Origin: Paenibacillus sp. IHBB 10380
GTDB taxonomy: Bacteria > Bacillota > Bacilli > Paenibacillales > Paenibacillaceae
Assembly (NCBI RefSeq): GCF_000949425.1
Contig: NZ_CP010976.1
Span: 4,526,001 to 4,590,000, forward strand
Direction of reading: 5' to 3'
DNA length: 64,000 bases
In this document: positions 1 through 8,515 of the stretch, one piece after another
How positions within the stretch are numbered: position 1 is the first letter of the stretch
Layout: each line of letters starts with the position of its first letter
Made by a program: the position numbers and the translations under genes
The notes under the pieces: generated by a model
Told to the model about the DNA's origin: nothing
Seen by the model: the letters and a program-made list of their open reading frames with translations, nothing else
Database searches by the model: none

Positions 1-183
1 TAGCACAAGCCGAATTCGCTCTCCTAACGTTTTGGATTCCACGGATTCATGTGTAATCCAGCGGCGGGGCATCGTAAGAACTTGGAACAGACCTAGTTCT
101 TCGACCATGTACCCAAAGCCATGGCGTATAAGCGCCATAGCAATTTCCCTATAGCGCCCCGTATGCCTAATGCGTACGGCCAT
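1..183 (-). CDS. AarF/ABC1/UbiB-family atypical kinase, N-terminal part (gene runs off the window)
   Basis: The reverse strand is open from an ATG at 183 to the window edge (61 codons). It begins MAVRIRHTGRYREIAMAL and continues with LGLFQVLTMPRRW, which matches the N-terminal stretch typical of the Paenibacillus/Bacillus ABC1 (UbiB/AarF) kinases. These are membrane-associated atypical kinases or ATPases linked to quinone or lipid metabolism. The kinase core lies outside the window, so no catalytic residue can be checked. The start overlaps the stop of the upstream phasin-like gene by one base (TAATG), which indicates translational coupling. Family assignment rests on about 60 residues and on the phasin-kinase pairing common in this group. 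Confidence 0.72.
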   Translation of the reverse strand, partial: MAVRIRHTGRYREIAMALIRHGFGYMVEELGLFQVLTMPRRWITHESVESKTLGERIRLVL

Positions 184-521
184 TATTCAACCTGCGGTGC
201 TTCCTGTACTGCCTGTGGTGCTTCTAGTTCCGAAATCCTCTGCTCCAAGACAGCGATACGCTGTTCTAGATTCGTAACATCACTAGTAGTAGGCACGTTA
301 ATTTCATGTAATATCTTCTTAACCTGATCATTTATGACAGATTTGAACTGAGATTGTTCTTCTTCACCACGTTCAATAAGACGGTTCACTAACGCTTTGG
401 ACTCATCAGGCGCAAGTTCCCCGCGATTCACTAACTCATCCACAACTTTCTCAACCTTCTCCTTGCTGACCATCGTAAGGCCCCATCCCAAAGAAATAGC
501 TTTCTTAAACAGATCACTCAT
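183..521 (-). CDS. Phasin-like coiled-coil protein, partner of the UbiB-type kinase
   Basis: A 112-residue protein starting MSDLFKKAISLGWGLTMVSKEKVEKVVDELV. An ATG two codons upstream (527) lies only one base from the ribosome site GGGAGGT (529-535), while the ATG at 521 is seven bases away, so 521 is preferred. Residues 20-60 form a charged helix (VDELVNRGELAPDESK) and residues about 75-105 form a heptad-like coiled coil (LEQRIAVLEQRISELE). The layout matches the small phasin-like (PhaF/PhaI-type) proteins that precede UbiB kinases in Bacillota. No polyhydroxyalkanoate synthase gene is in view, so a granule role is not implied. It may regulate or scaffold the downstream kinase, with which it is translationally coupled. 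Confidence 0.7.
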   Translation of the reverse strand: MSDLFKKAISLGWGLTMVSKEKVEKVVDELVNRGELAPDESKALVNRLIERGEEEQSQFKSVINDQVKKILHEINVPTTSDVTNLEQRIAVLEQRISELEAPQAVQEAPQVE

Positions 522-597
522 GTTCATTACCTCCCATATCTTCAAGTGTGTTTCTTAGACTCCATACTTCGAAAAGAATTCCAAACGTTTATATAAG

Positions 598-1230
598 CTA
601 CCTAGCTGTCCACTGTGCTGCTTGAAGAATGAGTTTACCTATCACCGGGTGCATGAATGAGGGCTCATGATGCCCTGGCATCAAGAATGCAACCCGCCCA
701 AGGCCATACGCTTGAGACCAAGCAGCTGGATGCCATGTATCACCTAACTTATATTCTAATAGGATATGCTTCTCCGTAAATGAATCGAATTGAAATTGAA
801 ACGGTTCTTCCTCCATCTCAAAAGATTCAATACCCGCTGTGATCTCGTGATCTTCTCCACTCGCACGGAAGGATAACGGTTGAAATGGGGGATGCCCATT
901 AAATTTAGCTCCCATAAGTTGAGATAATTCGTAACGATCTCCTAGTGAGATCCCGTTATGAATGATCAACAAACCTCCACCGTTACTTACATAAGATAAA
1001 AGACCTGCCGTTTGCTGTGGAGAAATCTTCTCATCCCATAGATCAACATAAGATATAACAAGATCAAATTGCTGAATATTATTACTTAGTAGCATATTCT
1101 TATTCTCACTACATTGTACAGTCATCACATCGTTCAAGATGTGACTAACCTGCGTATCAACCCCTTGTAGTGGATGAAACTTGGGATGCGTATAGCTCCC
1201 TAGTAGTAGACATTTCTTATTTGTATTCAT
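598..1230 (-). CDS. ThuA-like domain protein
   Basis: A 210-residue single-domain protein preceded by the ribosome site AAGGAGGAG. It carries hallmarks of the ThuA (trehalose-utilization) family, a class I glutamine-amidotransferase-like fold: QQFDLVISYVD, the glycine-rich turn NGGGLLIIHNG at about residues 84-94, DHEITAGIESF near 127-137, and the C-terminal GLGRVAFLMPGHHEPSF. The family has no Cys nucleophile like true amidotransferases and its members usually sit in sugar-catabolic clusters next to Gfo/Idh oxidoreductases. Here only a short decayed coding fragment lies immediately upstream, so the original partner may have been lost. Biochemical role unknown. Confidence 0.75.
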   Translation of the reverse strand: MNTNKKCLLLGSYTHPKFHPLQGVDTQVSHILNDVMTVQCSENKNMLLSNNIQQFDLVISYVDLWDEKISPQQTAGLLSYVSNGGGLLIIHNGISLGDRYELSQLMGAKFNGHPPFQPLSFRASGEDHEITAGIESFEMEEEPFQFQFDSFTEKHILLEYKLGDTWHPAAWSQAYGLGRVAFLMPGHHEPSFMHPVIGKLILQAAQWTAR

Positions 1231-1248
1231 TTCATACTCCTCCTTCTC

Positions 1249-1335
1249 TTACCAAGACATAAGCTGTCCAGCATAATCTACAAACACAGCATCTTTACCT
1301 TGCAAATCCTCACTTCTTAATAGTAATTCATCCTG
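1249..1335 (-). pseudogene. Short remnant: 3' end of a gene formerly upstream of the ThuA gene
   Basis: The reverse strand encodes 28 residues ending in KDAVFVDYAGQLMSW followed by a stop, in the position where the preceding gene of an operon would end, 18 bases before the ThuA start. An in-frame stop sits directly upstream at 1336-1338, so no full gene remains. The composition looks protein-like, but it is too short to assign a family. It could also be a chance open frame. Confidence 0.3.
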
Positions 1336-1714
1336 CTAATTATGCTACTAATAGCATTCAACATGGATGAGAAAAACCCTTTTTATATGGAAGAAGTATT
1401 CCAGTTTAAACTTCTTTAATTCACCAATATTATCAATGATAAACAACTAGGTAGCGTAGAAATCCAATTGATTAATATTGGGAAAACCCTCTCTCCATCA
1501 TTCGAGCCTTTCTCTAGTTTACCATTATTACTTATTATATTCTTCTCTCTCTATATAGACTCATCCTATAATACTAATTAGCTTGCAACCCAAGAAAACG
1601 TTTCCAAATATTATTTTATTGCGAATTCGGAAGAAAATCAATACGAAGGTCATAGTTAGGAGCTGCGCAGTAAAGCAGGTTGTTAAATAACAGATATCTA
1701 GCTTAAATACACCA
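1336..1714. other. AT-rich intergenic region with no recognisable gene
   Basis: No frame with a plausible start, ribosome site and protein-like composition was seen on either strand. The stretch is AT-rich, contains short decayed frames, and separates the ThuA locus from the hemD gene. Confidence 0.5.
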
Positions 1715-1756
1715 TTAAGCCACAGCTGTTCCAATAGGAAGCAAGCTGCGGCTTAA
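1715..1756. terminator. Hairpin downstream of hemD
   Basis: An inverted repeat with arms TTAAGCCACAGCT and AGCTGCGGCTTAA (one internal mismatch, extended by TTCC/GGAA) folds around a short AATA loop. It lies 36 bases past the stop of the reverse-strand hemD gene. Neither side carries a strong T-run, so it is a probable but not textbook terminator. Confidence 0.4.
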
Positions 1757-1791
1757 TAATTTTGGGTGTTGAGCCAAATTCGGAATATCAA

Positions 1792-2634
1792 TTATTCCTG
1801 ATCTTGAGTAGTCGTAGCCACTTCAGACTGTGCCAAGAAAAAACGACCTAACTCCACCATCATGCTACCCATTCGTTCTTCTTCGGGTATAACGATCCGC
1901 TCAATCCCTTCTTCCTTAAGTGCCTGCGCTGTAATTTTGCCTACTGCAACAGCCACTACAGGTCCAGCGAATGCCTCTATTAGTAAAGGTAATTGTCCCT
2001 GCTCACGAGCATACTCCGCTAAGAATCGAAATTGGGGTGCACTCGTGAAAGTAACAGCGTCCACTTTAGTTCCAACAATGTCAGCCACGAGCTGCTCAAG
2101 CTGCTCCTGCTCTGGAGGAACATGGCGATAAGGTAGAAGTTGTCTTGCGTAAGCCTCCTGCTCTTCTAACCACTCCATCAACTTCGGAGCCGGATCTCCA
2201 TGCAGTTGAACAATTACACTAGCCCCTTTGAGGTCGTAAGGCTCAAAAGAACGAATAAGCCCGGCTGTACTTCCATCATCATCTCGTACTAAAGGCGTTA
2301 AATTACGTTTCCGCAACGCATTTACTGTCTTATATCCCCTAGCTGCAATAGATGATTGGGATAACACCTCATGAAACTTCTCGGCGAGCCCCATCCTTTC
2401 AGCCATCTCAAAAATAGTATCCAGTCCGATACCTGTCGTTAAAATAACCCATTGTGGTGGGTTATCTGTCCAAGATAGGATACCTTCGCGAAGCTTCTCA
2501 TCGTCTAGAAATACAGTACCTTGACTTGGGCGATGTCGTGGAGTTCCTCCCATTTTCTCTACTAATGTACCCATTTCAGCTGCTTTACGAGAACATGCCA
2601 AAGCTACCACTTTACCCTTCATATTTTGAGCCAT
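1792..2634 (-). CDS. hemD: Uroporphyrinogen-III synthase
   Basis: 280 residues, the usual length for HemD, with the ribosome site GGAGGATAC seven bases before ATG. HemD cyclises and inverts ring D of hydroxymethylbilane to give uroporphyrinogen III, the common tetrapyrrole precursor. Family landmarks are the N-terminal KGKVVALACSRKAAEM, WVILTTGIGLDTI near residue 65, and in the second lobe VDAVTFTSAPQFRFL near 193 and AVAVGKITAQALKEEGI near 230. The other heme genes are absent from the window, so this is a detached copy. It could be a paralogue of the hemAXCDBL copy or a specialised one, for example for siroheme. Confidence 0.88.
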   Translation of the reverse strand: MAQNMKGKVVALACSRKAAEMGTLVEKMGGTPRHRPSQGTVFLDDEKLREGILSWTDNPPQWVILTTGIGLDTIFEMAERMGLAEKFHEVLSQSSIAARGYKTVNALRKRNLTPLVRDDDGSTAGLIRSFEPYDLKGASVIVQLHGDPAPKLMEWLEEQEAYARQLLPYRHVPPEQEQLEQLVADIVGTKVDAVTFTSAPQFRFLAEYAREQGQLPLLIEAFAGPVVAVAVGKITAQALKEEGIERIVIPEEERMGSMMVELGRFFLAQSEVATTTQDQE

Positions 2635-2697
2635 ATGTATCCTCCTTTTCTTTTTTTTGGTTTTACTAGAGTTTATTGTATCATCTTTAAGAGGGTG

Positions 2698-2789
2698 TTC
2701 AAAAAGTCATCTATGGATCACGAGGTAACGCTAGAAGAATATTCGGCATCAAATCTGAGTTCAACCCTCGAAGTCCTCGACTTTTTGAA
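2698..2789. repeat. Short element with perfect 11-bp terminal inverted repeats
   Basis: The segment begins TTCAAAAAGTC (2698-2708) and ends with its exact reverse complement GACTTTTTGAA (2779-2789). It sits between the hemD start region and the stop of the ger operon. It may act as a terminator for ger or be a MITE-like intergenic repeat. The same 11-mer occurs at 62003-62013, again in an intergenic gap, without a visible second end. Confidence 0.55.
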
Positions 2790-2810
2790 ATGCATTATAA
2801 GTTGCATTGT

Positions 2811-3881
2811 TTAGGGTTCCAAGGAAGTTTTACGAGGTCTAAGCATTACAAAAATGCCAATGGGAATAATAATTTCGAATATGACGGCAATCCATGTCCA
2901 GTGATGATTAAAATGCAAAATTTGAAGCGCATCTTGAAAGAACCATCCCGAACAGACAGATGCCAGTAAACCGACAGGCGCTGCCATCATTTTACCAGAT
3001 ACAGAAGGCATCATAACCTTAAGCCCATAACAAATAATGTACAGCGTCGTAGCCATGTTAATAAGGATGAGAGGGTACCAGAAGGAGACTAACACAAGAT
3101 CAAATCGATCCAAGAAATCTGTTATTCTGACCTGCCGAACTAATTCATAACTAGGGTACATGAGTCTTTCAGCAACAGGTACACCTAGTACTAATAATAA
3201 CATGACCGCCACCATAACAAGCAATAAGGTACCTATCAAAAGTGAATACAGAGGATCACGGTATCGGTAGTCCTTACTAGAAATAATGAAGGGGAGCGCA
3301 ATAATCTGACCTGTTGAAGATAAGACGAGCCAAGTCCCCTCACCAATTCCTGGGATATTCAAATGAAAGATTGGCATAATATACTCTATATCAAAATCCT
3401 TAAATAAAACAATCAGCATAAAAAATAGACTCCAAATAAAAATCGGTCCCAATAACTCCGTCAGAGAGGTCAATGTTCGTATACCTCCCCGTGTCATATA
3501 AGTAGCTGTTGATACGAGACATAGAGTAATAAAGATTAGCGGCGTATCTGGTAGTAGTATCACGTTGGTATAGTCAACCATAACCCTTATATCACGAGCT
3601 AATATGTAGAAAAAAAATAAAAGATATAGGAATCCTATCCCTCTTCCAAGCACAGGGAACCTTGCAGTTAGTGATTGAAACAAATCCTGATTCGGAAAAC
3701 GCTTAGCACTCCGCATTAACATCCATAAAATAGCTACAAATATCAGGGCTGCTAGCAAATATGACAAATAAGTATGCTGTTTTGCAGGCAATATCGGACT
3801 CGGACTAATCTGATTTATGGCAAACGGTAACAAATAAATGATACCGAGAATAACAATCTGACGATAAGTTATTTTCTCCAC
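2811..3881 (-). CDS. Spore germination receptor subunit B (GerAB-type permease)
   Basis: An integral membrane protein of about 356 residues with around ten hydrophobic segments, from ITYRQIVILGIIYLLPFAI at the N-terminus to WIAVIFEIIIPIGIFVML at the C-terminus. It belongs to the GerB/spore permease branch of the APC superfamily, which binds the germinant in the inner spore membrane. The start is taken as GTG at 3881 because GAGGAGG lies eight bases upstream; the upstream GTG at 3902 would put the ribosome site inside the coding sequence. It is the last gene of the A-C-D-B operon. The germinant cannot be predicted. Confidence 0.88.
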   Translation of the reverse strand: MEKITYRQIVILGIIYLLPFAINQISPSPILPAKQHTYLSYLLAALIFVAILWMLMRSAKRFPNQDLFQSLTARFPVLGRGIGFLYLLFFFYILARDIRVMVDYTNVILLPDTPLIFITLCLVSTATYMTRGGIRTLTSLTELLGPIFIWSLFFMLIVLFKDFDIEYIMPIFHLNIPGIGEGTWLVLSSTGQIIALPFIISSKDYRYRDPLYSLLIGTLLLVMVAVMLLLVLGVPVAERLMYPSYELVRQVRITDFLDRFDLVLVSFWYPLILINMATTLYIICYGLKVMMPSVSGKMMAAPVGLLASVCSGWFFQDALQILHFNHHWTWIAVIFEIIIPIGIFVMLRPRKTSLEP

Positions 3882-3905
3882 ACCAATATCCTCCTCATAC
3901 ACTCA

Positions 3906-4124
3906 TTACTCAAAAGGCGCCCACCGCTCAATGATTCTCCCCATCCATACTGTTGGGTGCATTCTCTTCTCAAATTTCAAGTTATATATAAAAATAGCTA
4001 AACTTAAAATCAGCATGGAACAAGTAAGCCACCGATTGGACGGAGGAAGTGTACGAAGAACCTTCCAATCCAGTAACAATATTAGGGCCATAATCACTAA
4101 AAATATCACCACTAGATTAGTCAT
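3906..4124 (-). CDS. Germination receptor D subunit (small two-helix membrane protein)
   Basis: 73 residues starting MTNLVVIFLVIMALILLLD, with a second hydrophobic helix WLTCSMLILSLAIFIYNL and a basic tail. The ATG at 4124 has GGAGG nine bases upstream and overlaps the end of the gerC gene by eight bases; the longer frame to 4181 lacks a ribosome site. Small two-transmembrane D subunits have been described beside germinant receptor operons in Bacillus, where they modulate germination. Position between the C and B genes and topology fit that class. Sequence conservation in the family is low, so the call rests mainly on context. Confidence 0.7.
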   Translation of the reverse strand: MTNLVVIFLVIMALILLLDWKVLRTLPPSNRWLTCSMLILSLAIFIYNLKFEKRMHPTVWMGRIIERWAPFE

Positions 4125-5301
4125 GGACAATCTCCTCCGTTGATATTCCGATGGGCTCAAGCACTTGTCCTTCCGTTTCAATCAGTACATCTGCCTTAAT
4201 CTCTACTTTAACAAGGGGATATAGATCATCCCATCTACCCTTCAGGCGCTCCCAATCCTTTGGCTTCTTGTGGTATATCATCTGTCCGAATCCTAATATG
4301 TCAGCCTGATATTGCTGTTGTATAATCGCAAGTGCCTTGGTTAAGTCTTGTGTGATTTTCTCTTCTGTCACTTGTCCCAGCTCGTTCATAGCTTTATCTT
4401 CTGAAGGACTATAATTCGATGCATTCTCAGTAACCCTCCCCCTCATATGAATATTAATAGTCATCGTTACCTTGTCACCTTGTATGTTTGGGATCATCGT
4501 TACATTATTCTCGCTAAACCTAACCATTAAAATTCCAGTACCCTTGGGAGCAGGAATTTTAATTTCCAAATTTTTGTTTTTATTCATAGCAATAGTGGTT
4601 ACTGAGGCCATATCTTTCTTCAAGGTTCCCACCATTCGATCGCCTTTAAATACAGCTAGACCGTCAATTTCAATACTCTTTTGGGGTTTACCTACTTTAG
4701 GAGGTATGGAGTCTTTAACCTTAAATATAGGTAGAACAGGATCGATTCCTTCCGATAATAGATCATTCAGCAAATCTTTAAATGTTATAGGCTTTTTCGT
4801 ATAACTAACAATAAGTTCTCGAACCATTTCTGTTGGGAATTGCTCCATGGGAGCTTCACTATTCAGCACAATATAGGCGGGTCCCTCTGTAACAGCCACC
4901 ATGGAAAGAAGTCGATGCTGAGGAATTCTCATCGATGCATCCATCATAGAAGCTATTCCTTCTCGTGCCATATCTTCTCCTATGAGGAGAGAACGACGGT
5001 GAGAATAATTAAGCGTACGTGAGTTACCTCTCTGATCCTCTAAATTTGCCAAGCGAACCGTTTTCCCTAATTCAGATTCCATATACCACCCCTTTCCTCC
5101 ACCAGGTGCTCCCTTGCCGCCAGCTCCTCCGAGCTCACTGGGTAGGGCAATCTGTACACTAGTACGGTACTCTGACTCCTCCTTATCTATTGCCGTACCT
5201 ACTACAAAGGCAATATCATTAATTTCTTTACGATCCCAACAACCTGATACGAATATAGGACAGACCAGTAACATGCTAGTCACGATCCACACTTTTTTCA
5301 T
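4117..5301 (-). CDS. Spore germination receptor subunit C (GerAC-type lipoprotein)
   Basis: 394 residues from ATG at 5301. A lipoprotein signal peptide (MKKVWIVTSMLLVCPIFVSGC) ends in the lipobox VSGC, followed by the family-typical WDRKEINDIAFVVGTAID. Later landmarks include RTLNYSHRRSLLIGEDMAREGI and the C-terminal QQYQADILGFGQMIYHKKPKDW. GerC proteins are anchored on the outer face of the inner spore membrane and are required for receptor function. The upstream TTG at 5316 is a weaker start, because GGTGA lies about eight bases before the chosen ATG and the signal peptide then begins properly. It follows gerA by eight bases. Confidence 0.9.
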   Translation of the reverse strand: MKKVWIVTSMLLVCPIFVSGCWDRKEINDIAFVVGTAIDKEESEYRTSVQIALPSELGGAGGKGAPGGGKGWYMESELGKTVRLANLEDQRGNSRTLNYSHRRSLLIGEDMAREGIASMMDASMRIPQHRLLSMVAVTEGPAYIVLNSEAPMEQFPTEMVRELIVSYTKKPITFKDLLNDLLSEGIDPVLPIFKVKDSIPPKVGKPQKSIEIDGLAVFKGDRMVGTLKKDMASVTTIAMNKNKNLEIKIPAPKGTGILMVRFSENNVTMIPNIQGDKVTMTINIHMRGRVTENASNYSPSEDKAMNELGQVTEEKITQDLTKALAIIQQQYQADILGFGQMIYHKKPKDWERLKGRWDDLYPLVKVEIKADVLIETEGQVLEPIGISTEEIVHD

Positions 5302-5309
5302 GATTATGT

Positions 5310-6905
5310 TCACCAACTTTTTCCAGGTTTAGGTGCACCATTGATATCTTTTTTCATTCTCTTTAGGTTATCCCTAGCCATTCCGTGAGGTCGATGAATC
5401 ATTTTCCACCAGGGAACACGAACAAGTATATCCTTTTGATCATCTTTGTAATATGGGCTTATCCCGGATAGATACGGAACGCCAAAGGATGTAAGTTGTG
5501 ATATATGTACTAAAATCCAAATCGTTGTAATAATCATTCCAAATAGACCTAGAAACCCTGCCATGATCATCAGTGGGAAGCGCAATAAACGAACGGTAAT
5601 AGCCAAATTAAACCTTGGAATCGTGAAGGATGCAATTCCTGTTAAAGACACCACAATAACCATAGGTGCAGATACAATTCCCGCTTCCACAGCTGCCTGT
5701 CCAATGACGAGTGCACCCAGAATACTGACCGCTTGCCCTACCGTTTTGGGAAGCCTAATCCCTGCTTCCCGAAGAGCTTCAAATGCAATTTCCATCATTA
5801 GCGCTTCAATGAGAGCCGGAAAGGGGATGGCCTCCCGAGCTGCCGCTATACTGAGTATAAGTGTCGATGGCAACATATCTTGGTGATACGTTGTCACGGC
5901 AATATAAAGTCCCGGCAGAAATATAGCAATAAGTAAGAAAAGGTACCGGATAAACCGCAAGAAATTACTAATAAAGAAGCGTTCATAATAATCTTCACTT
6001 GCTTGCATCAGTTGCCATAACGTCACTGGACCGACCAATACAAAAGGTGTGCCATCTACTAAAATAGCAAAACTCCCTTCAAGTAATTGTGCAGCAATGG
6101 TATCCGGTCGTTCGGTGTATTGCACCTGCGGAAATGGGGAGTAGGGATGATCCTCAATAAGTTCTTCAATATAACCTGATTCAAGTATGCCATCGATCTT
6201 AATATCCTTTAGCCGCTTTTTTACATCTCGTAGCCGTTTAGGATCGATTAATCCATCAATATAGGTCAAGACCACATCTGTCTTAGTCTCTTCACCGATA
6301 ACATAATTAACCATCTTGAGCTTCGGATTCTTAATCCTAAAGCGAATTAGAGCTGTATTGACTCTTAGTGTTTCCGTAAACCCCTCCCTTGGACCCCGGA
6401 TAACCGACTCTGTCTGAGGTTCCTCAACACCACGCCTTACGCCTCCCTTAACATTAAAAAGATAGGCTTCACTATCCCCATCTATTAGAAGTACGACACC
6501 TGCGTTGATGATAGATGTACTAATCTCTCCCCAATTTGTAGCCCTTGTAGCCTGTAAGAGAGATACACGCGTATCTTCAGGAGATTGAACAGAACCCATT
6601 GCTCCCTCTTCTTCCTCATCTACATAACCTTGGATAAAGGGTCTCAGCATATACATCTCAATCTCTTGTGAGTCGACAATCCCTTCAATGTAGAATATTA
6701 ATGCCTCTTTACCTTGAGCTACCTTAACGTTCCGATATACCATATCTGAGCAATCTGCAAAGATACGTTTGGCCATCTCTATATTGCGATCTAGGTCTTG
6801 CTGAATAGGCTCCTCTTCAATAGGGGGCGCCGGAAGACCTAACACAGACGTAGAGTTCAAGCCAGTGTTAGATATTAAGCCCTGAGACCTTCTTGACTTG
6901 TTCAT
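5310..6905 (-). CDS. Spore germination receptor subunit A (GerAA family)
   Basis: 531 residues starting MNKSRRSQGLISNTG, with ribosome site GGGAGGT seven bases upstream of the ATG at 6905. It has the GerA layout: a soluble N-terminal region (residues about 30-280, with VLTYIDGLIDPKRL) and a C-terminal block of four to five membrane helices with LFLLIAIFLPGLYIAVTTYH, the conserved AAAREAIPFPALIEALMMEI and LVIGQAAVEAGIVSAPMVIVV. It is the first gene of the operon, and a candidate forespore promoter lies directly upstream. With the C, D and B subunits it forms the receptor that starts germination. Confidence 0.92.
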   Translation of the reverse strand: MNKSRRSQGLISNTGLNSTSVLGLPAPPIEEEPIQQDLDRNIEMAKRIFADCSDMVYRNVKVAQGKEALIFYIEGIVDSQEIEMYMLRPFIQGYVDEEEEGAMGSVQSPEDTRVSLLQATRATNWGEISTSIINAGVVLLIDGDSEAYLFNVKGGVRRGVEEPQTESVIRGPREGFTETLRVNTALIRFRIKNPKLKMVNYVIGEETKTDVVLTYIDGLIDPKRLRDVKKRLKDIKIDGILESGYIEELIEDHPYSPFPQVQYTERPDTIAAQLLEGSFAILVDGTPFVLVGPVTLWQLMQASEDYYERFFISNFLRFIRYLFLLIAIFLPGLYIAVTTYHQDMLPSTLILSIAAAREAIPFPALIEALMMEIAFEALREAGIRLPKTVGQAVSILGALVIGQAAVEAGIVSAPMVIVVSLTGIASFTIPRFNLAITVRLLRFPLMIMAGFLGLFGMIITTIWILVHISQLTSFGVPYLSGISPYYKDDQKDILVRVPWWKMIHRPHGMARDNLKRMKKDINGAPKPGKSW

Positions 6906-6948
6906 GCTTCGCCACCTCCCTCGATTCCTGATACATAGATTTATCAAG

Positions 6949-6978
6949 TATCATGTTCCAAATTTATGAAAACTATGT
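6949..6978 (-). promoter_or_regulatory. Candidate sigma-G promoter of the ger operon
   Basis: Read on the reverse strand there is ACATA (6974-6978), exactly 18 bases of spacer, then CATGATA (6949-6955). This fits the forespore sigma-G pattern (G/A-CATR, 18 bases, CATnnTA). It lies about 45 bases upstream of the gerA start, where ger operons are expected to be driven by sigma-G. The motif is short, so this is a suggestion only. Confidence 0.45.
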
Positions 6979-7169
6979 ATGATAACTCCATTATTTTGTT
7001 TGAGGAGAATAAAAGACTTCCCTATGTTCTACAAACGCAAAAAGGCTCGCAAGGTTTATTCCCTACGTGCCCTTTGGTGTATAATAAGTATTTATAAATA
7101 TTCCATTTGATATCGACTGCCTAAATCCGCTACAATAAAGCGCTTCTAACTCCAGGAGGATTAACATAG

Positions 7170-8315
7170 ATGATCAGTACACTATTCGTTAACGTATGCA
7201 TTATAGTTACTTGCTTATATTTCTCAGGGATGCTTTCTGATAATTACGTTATCGGTGTTTCTTCCCCTACATTGAAGGTCAAATATACTTCAGGCCTCCT
7301 CTTCGGTCTATTTGGTATTATTCTCATGAATTACAGCATTCCTGTAGCCGCCAATACGTATGTAGATCTTCGACATCTTTTTATCGTTATCATTGCCATC
7401 TACATGGGGGGTACCTCTGCTGTTATAAGTTCTATTGTTATCGGTGTGGGGCGCACTCTGCTCTATGGACTGACGCCTACCTCTATCCTTACCTTCATAG
7501 GATTCATCGTGATAGGGTTTGTATGTAGCTACATCACACGAATGAACAGATCAAGATTATTCAAGCTAAATCTCATGAATCTCCTTAGTTTATTAATCAT
7601 TTTATGTATATTGTACTTATGTATATATGACATCGATCTAATATTGACCTTCTATCCTATTCAATTCGTCATTGCCATAATAGGAGGCCTATTAGCTTTT
7701 CTCATTACTGAACATATCCATTCTTCAAATGAACTACTCATGAAGCTGAAGAAGAGAGCTTACACGGACCATCTAACCCAGCTTAGTAACTTAAGACAGT
7801 TCGAATTATCGTTGAAAAACACATTATCTCTTGCTAAACAGCGGGGAGAGAAGCTATCCTTACTGTCCATTGATATTGACCGTTTCAAATCCATTAACGA
7901 CACCTTCGGTCATTCAGCTGGAGATGCAGTCTTGAAGCAAATGGGACAGGTACTATTAGAATATTCACGATCCTTTGATATCGTCTCTCGTAACGGCGGT
8001 GAGGAATTCACTATACTATTATTGGACTGTCCCCATAGTCATGCTCTCGTGATCGGTGAGCGCATAAGATCATCCGTCCAAAGCCACACCTTCGTCATCC
8101 CGAATCATGACACTCTGCTGATAACCATCTCAATCGGTGTCTCTACTTATCCAGATACAGTTACTGACTCTAGTGGTGCTTCCCTAGTTGAACAAGCAGA
8201 TAAAGCATTATATAAGGCTAAACATGAAGGTCGTAACAGAGTATGCTCCCTCCATTCAGATGCCAAGCTCTCATCCATTGGAAAAACAGAATCGATCCTT
8301 CCACCCCATTTATGA
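7170..8315 (+). CDS. Membrane-bound diguanylate cyclase (5TM-type sensor plus GGDEF)
   Basis: 381 residues with AGGAGG ten bases before ATG. Residues 1-180 hold five or six hydrophobic segments resembling the 5TMR-LYT sensor module, followed by a GGDEF domain from about residue 198 (YTDHLTQLSNLRQFE). The active-site loop is GGEEF (276-280), a functional variant, and RSFD at 267-270 is an intact inhibitory I-site five residues before it, so the enzyme should make c-di-GMP with product feedback. The domain ends canonically in KALYKAKHEGRNRV. The tail after it (SLHSDAKLSSIGK) is unusual and overlaps a truncated gene on the other strand, which suggests a deletion joined the two. Confidence 0.9.
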   Translation: MISTLFVNVCIIVTCLYFSGMLSDNYVIGVSSPTLKVKYTSGLLFGLFGIILMNYSIPVAANTYVDLRHLFIVIIAIYMGGTSAVISSIVIGVGRTLLYGLTPTSILTFIGFIVIGFVCSYITRMNRSRLFKLNLMNLLSLLIILCILYLCIYDIDLILTFYPIQFVIAIIGGLLAFLITEHIHSSNELLMKLKKRAYTDHLTQLSNLRQFELSLKNTLSLAKQRGEKLSLLSIDIDRFKSINDTFGHSAGDAVLKQMGQVLLEYSRSFDIVSRNGGEEFTILLLDCPHSHALVIGERIRSSVQSHTFVIPNHDTLLITISIGVSTYPDTVTDSSGASLVEQADKALYKAKHEGRNRVCSLHSDAKLSSIGKTESILPPHL

Positions 8316-8448
8316 TAACTTCCTCTTCTCCTGTTGCGTTAACGGAACCCGGTAAACTCATCACAGCCCATAACAATATAATGAAGGTCAAAGCTAAGTT
8401 CTTCCACTTTTTATCTACTCCAGACCTTCGTTCTCGATTGTACCTCAT
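8218..8448 (-). pseudogene. Probable truncated gene for a secreted protein, running into the cyclase gene
   Basis: A reverse-strand frame of 76 codons starts MRYNRERRSGVDKKWK after a good ribosome site (GAGGAGAG, six bases before ATG). It has a clear signal peptide (LALTFIILLWAVMSLPGSVNATG) followed by EEEVIINGVEG, then loses protein-like character as it enters the 3' end of the cyclase gene. The most economical reading is the 5' end of an exported-protein gene whose remainder was deleted. It could still be expressed as a short secreted peptide. Family unknown. Confidence 0.45.
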
Positions 8449-8464
8449 CTAATCTCTCCTCTAG

Positions 8465-8515
8465 TTCATTTCTGATATCTCTATTACTATTGGGCATTAA
8501 TACATCAGAAATGAA
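8465..8515. repeat. 12-bp inverted repeat upstream of the truncated gene
   Basis: TTCATTTCTGAT (8465-8476) and ATCAGAAATGAA (8504-8515) are exact reverse complements separated by 27 bases. No T-run follows on either strand, so it may be an operator or a regulatory RNA structure rather than a terminator. Confidence 0.4.

Noticed and set aside
7080..7110. A TATAAT (in GGTGTATAATAAG) upstream of the diguanylate cyclase as its promoter.
   Set aside because: No acceptable -35 hexamer was found at 16-18 bases, so it was not listed as a promoter.
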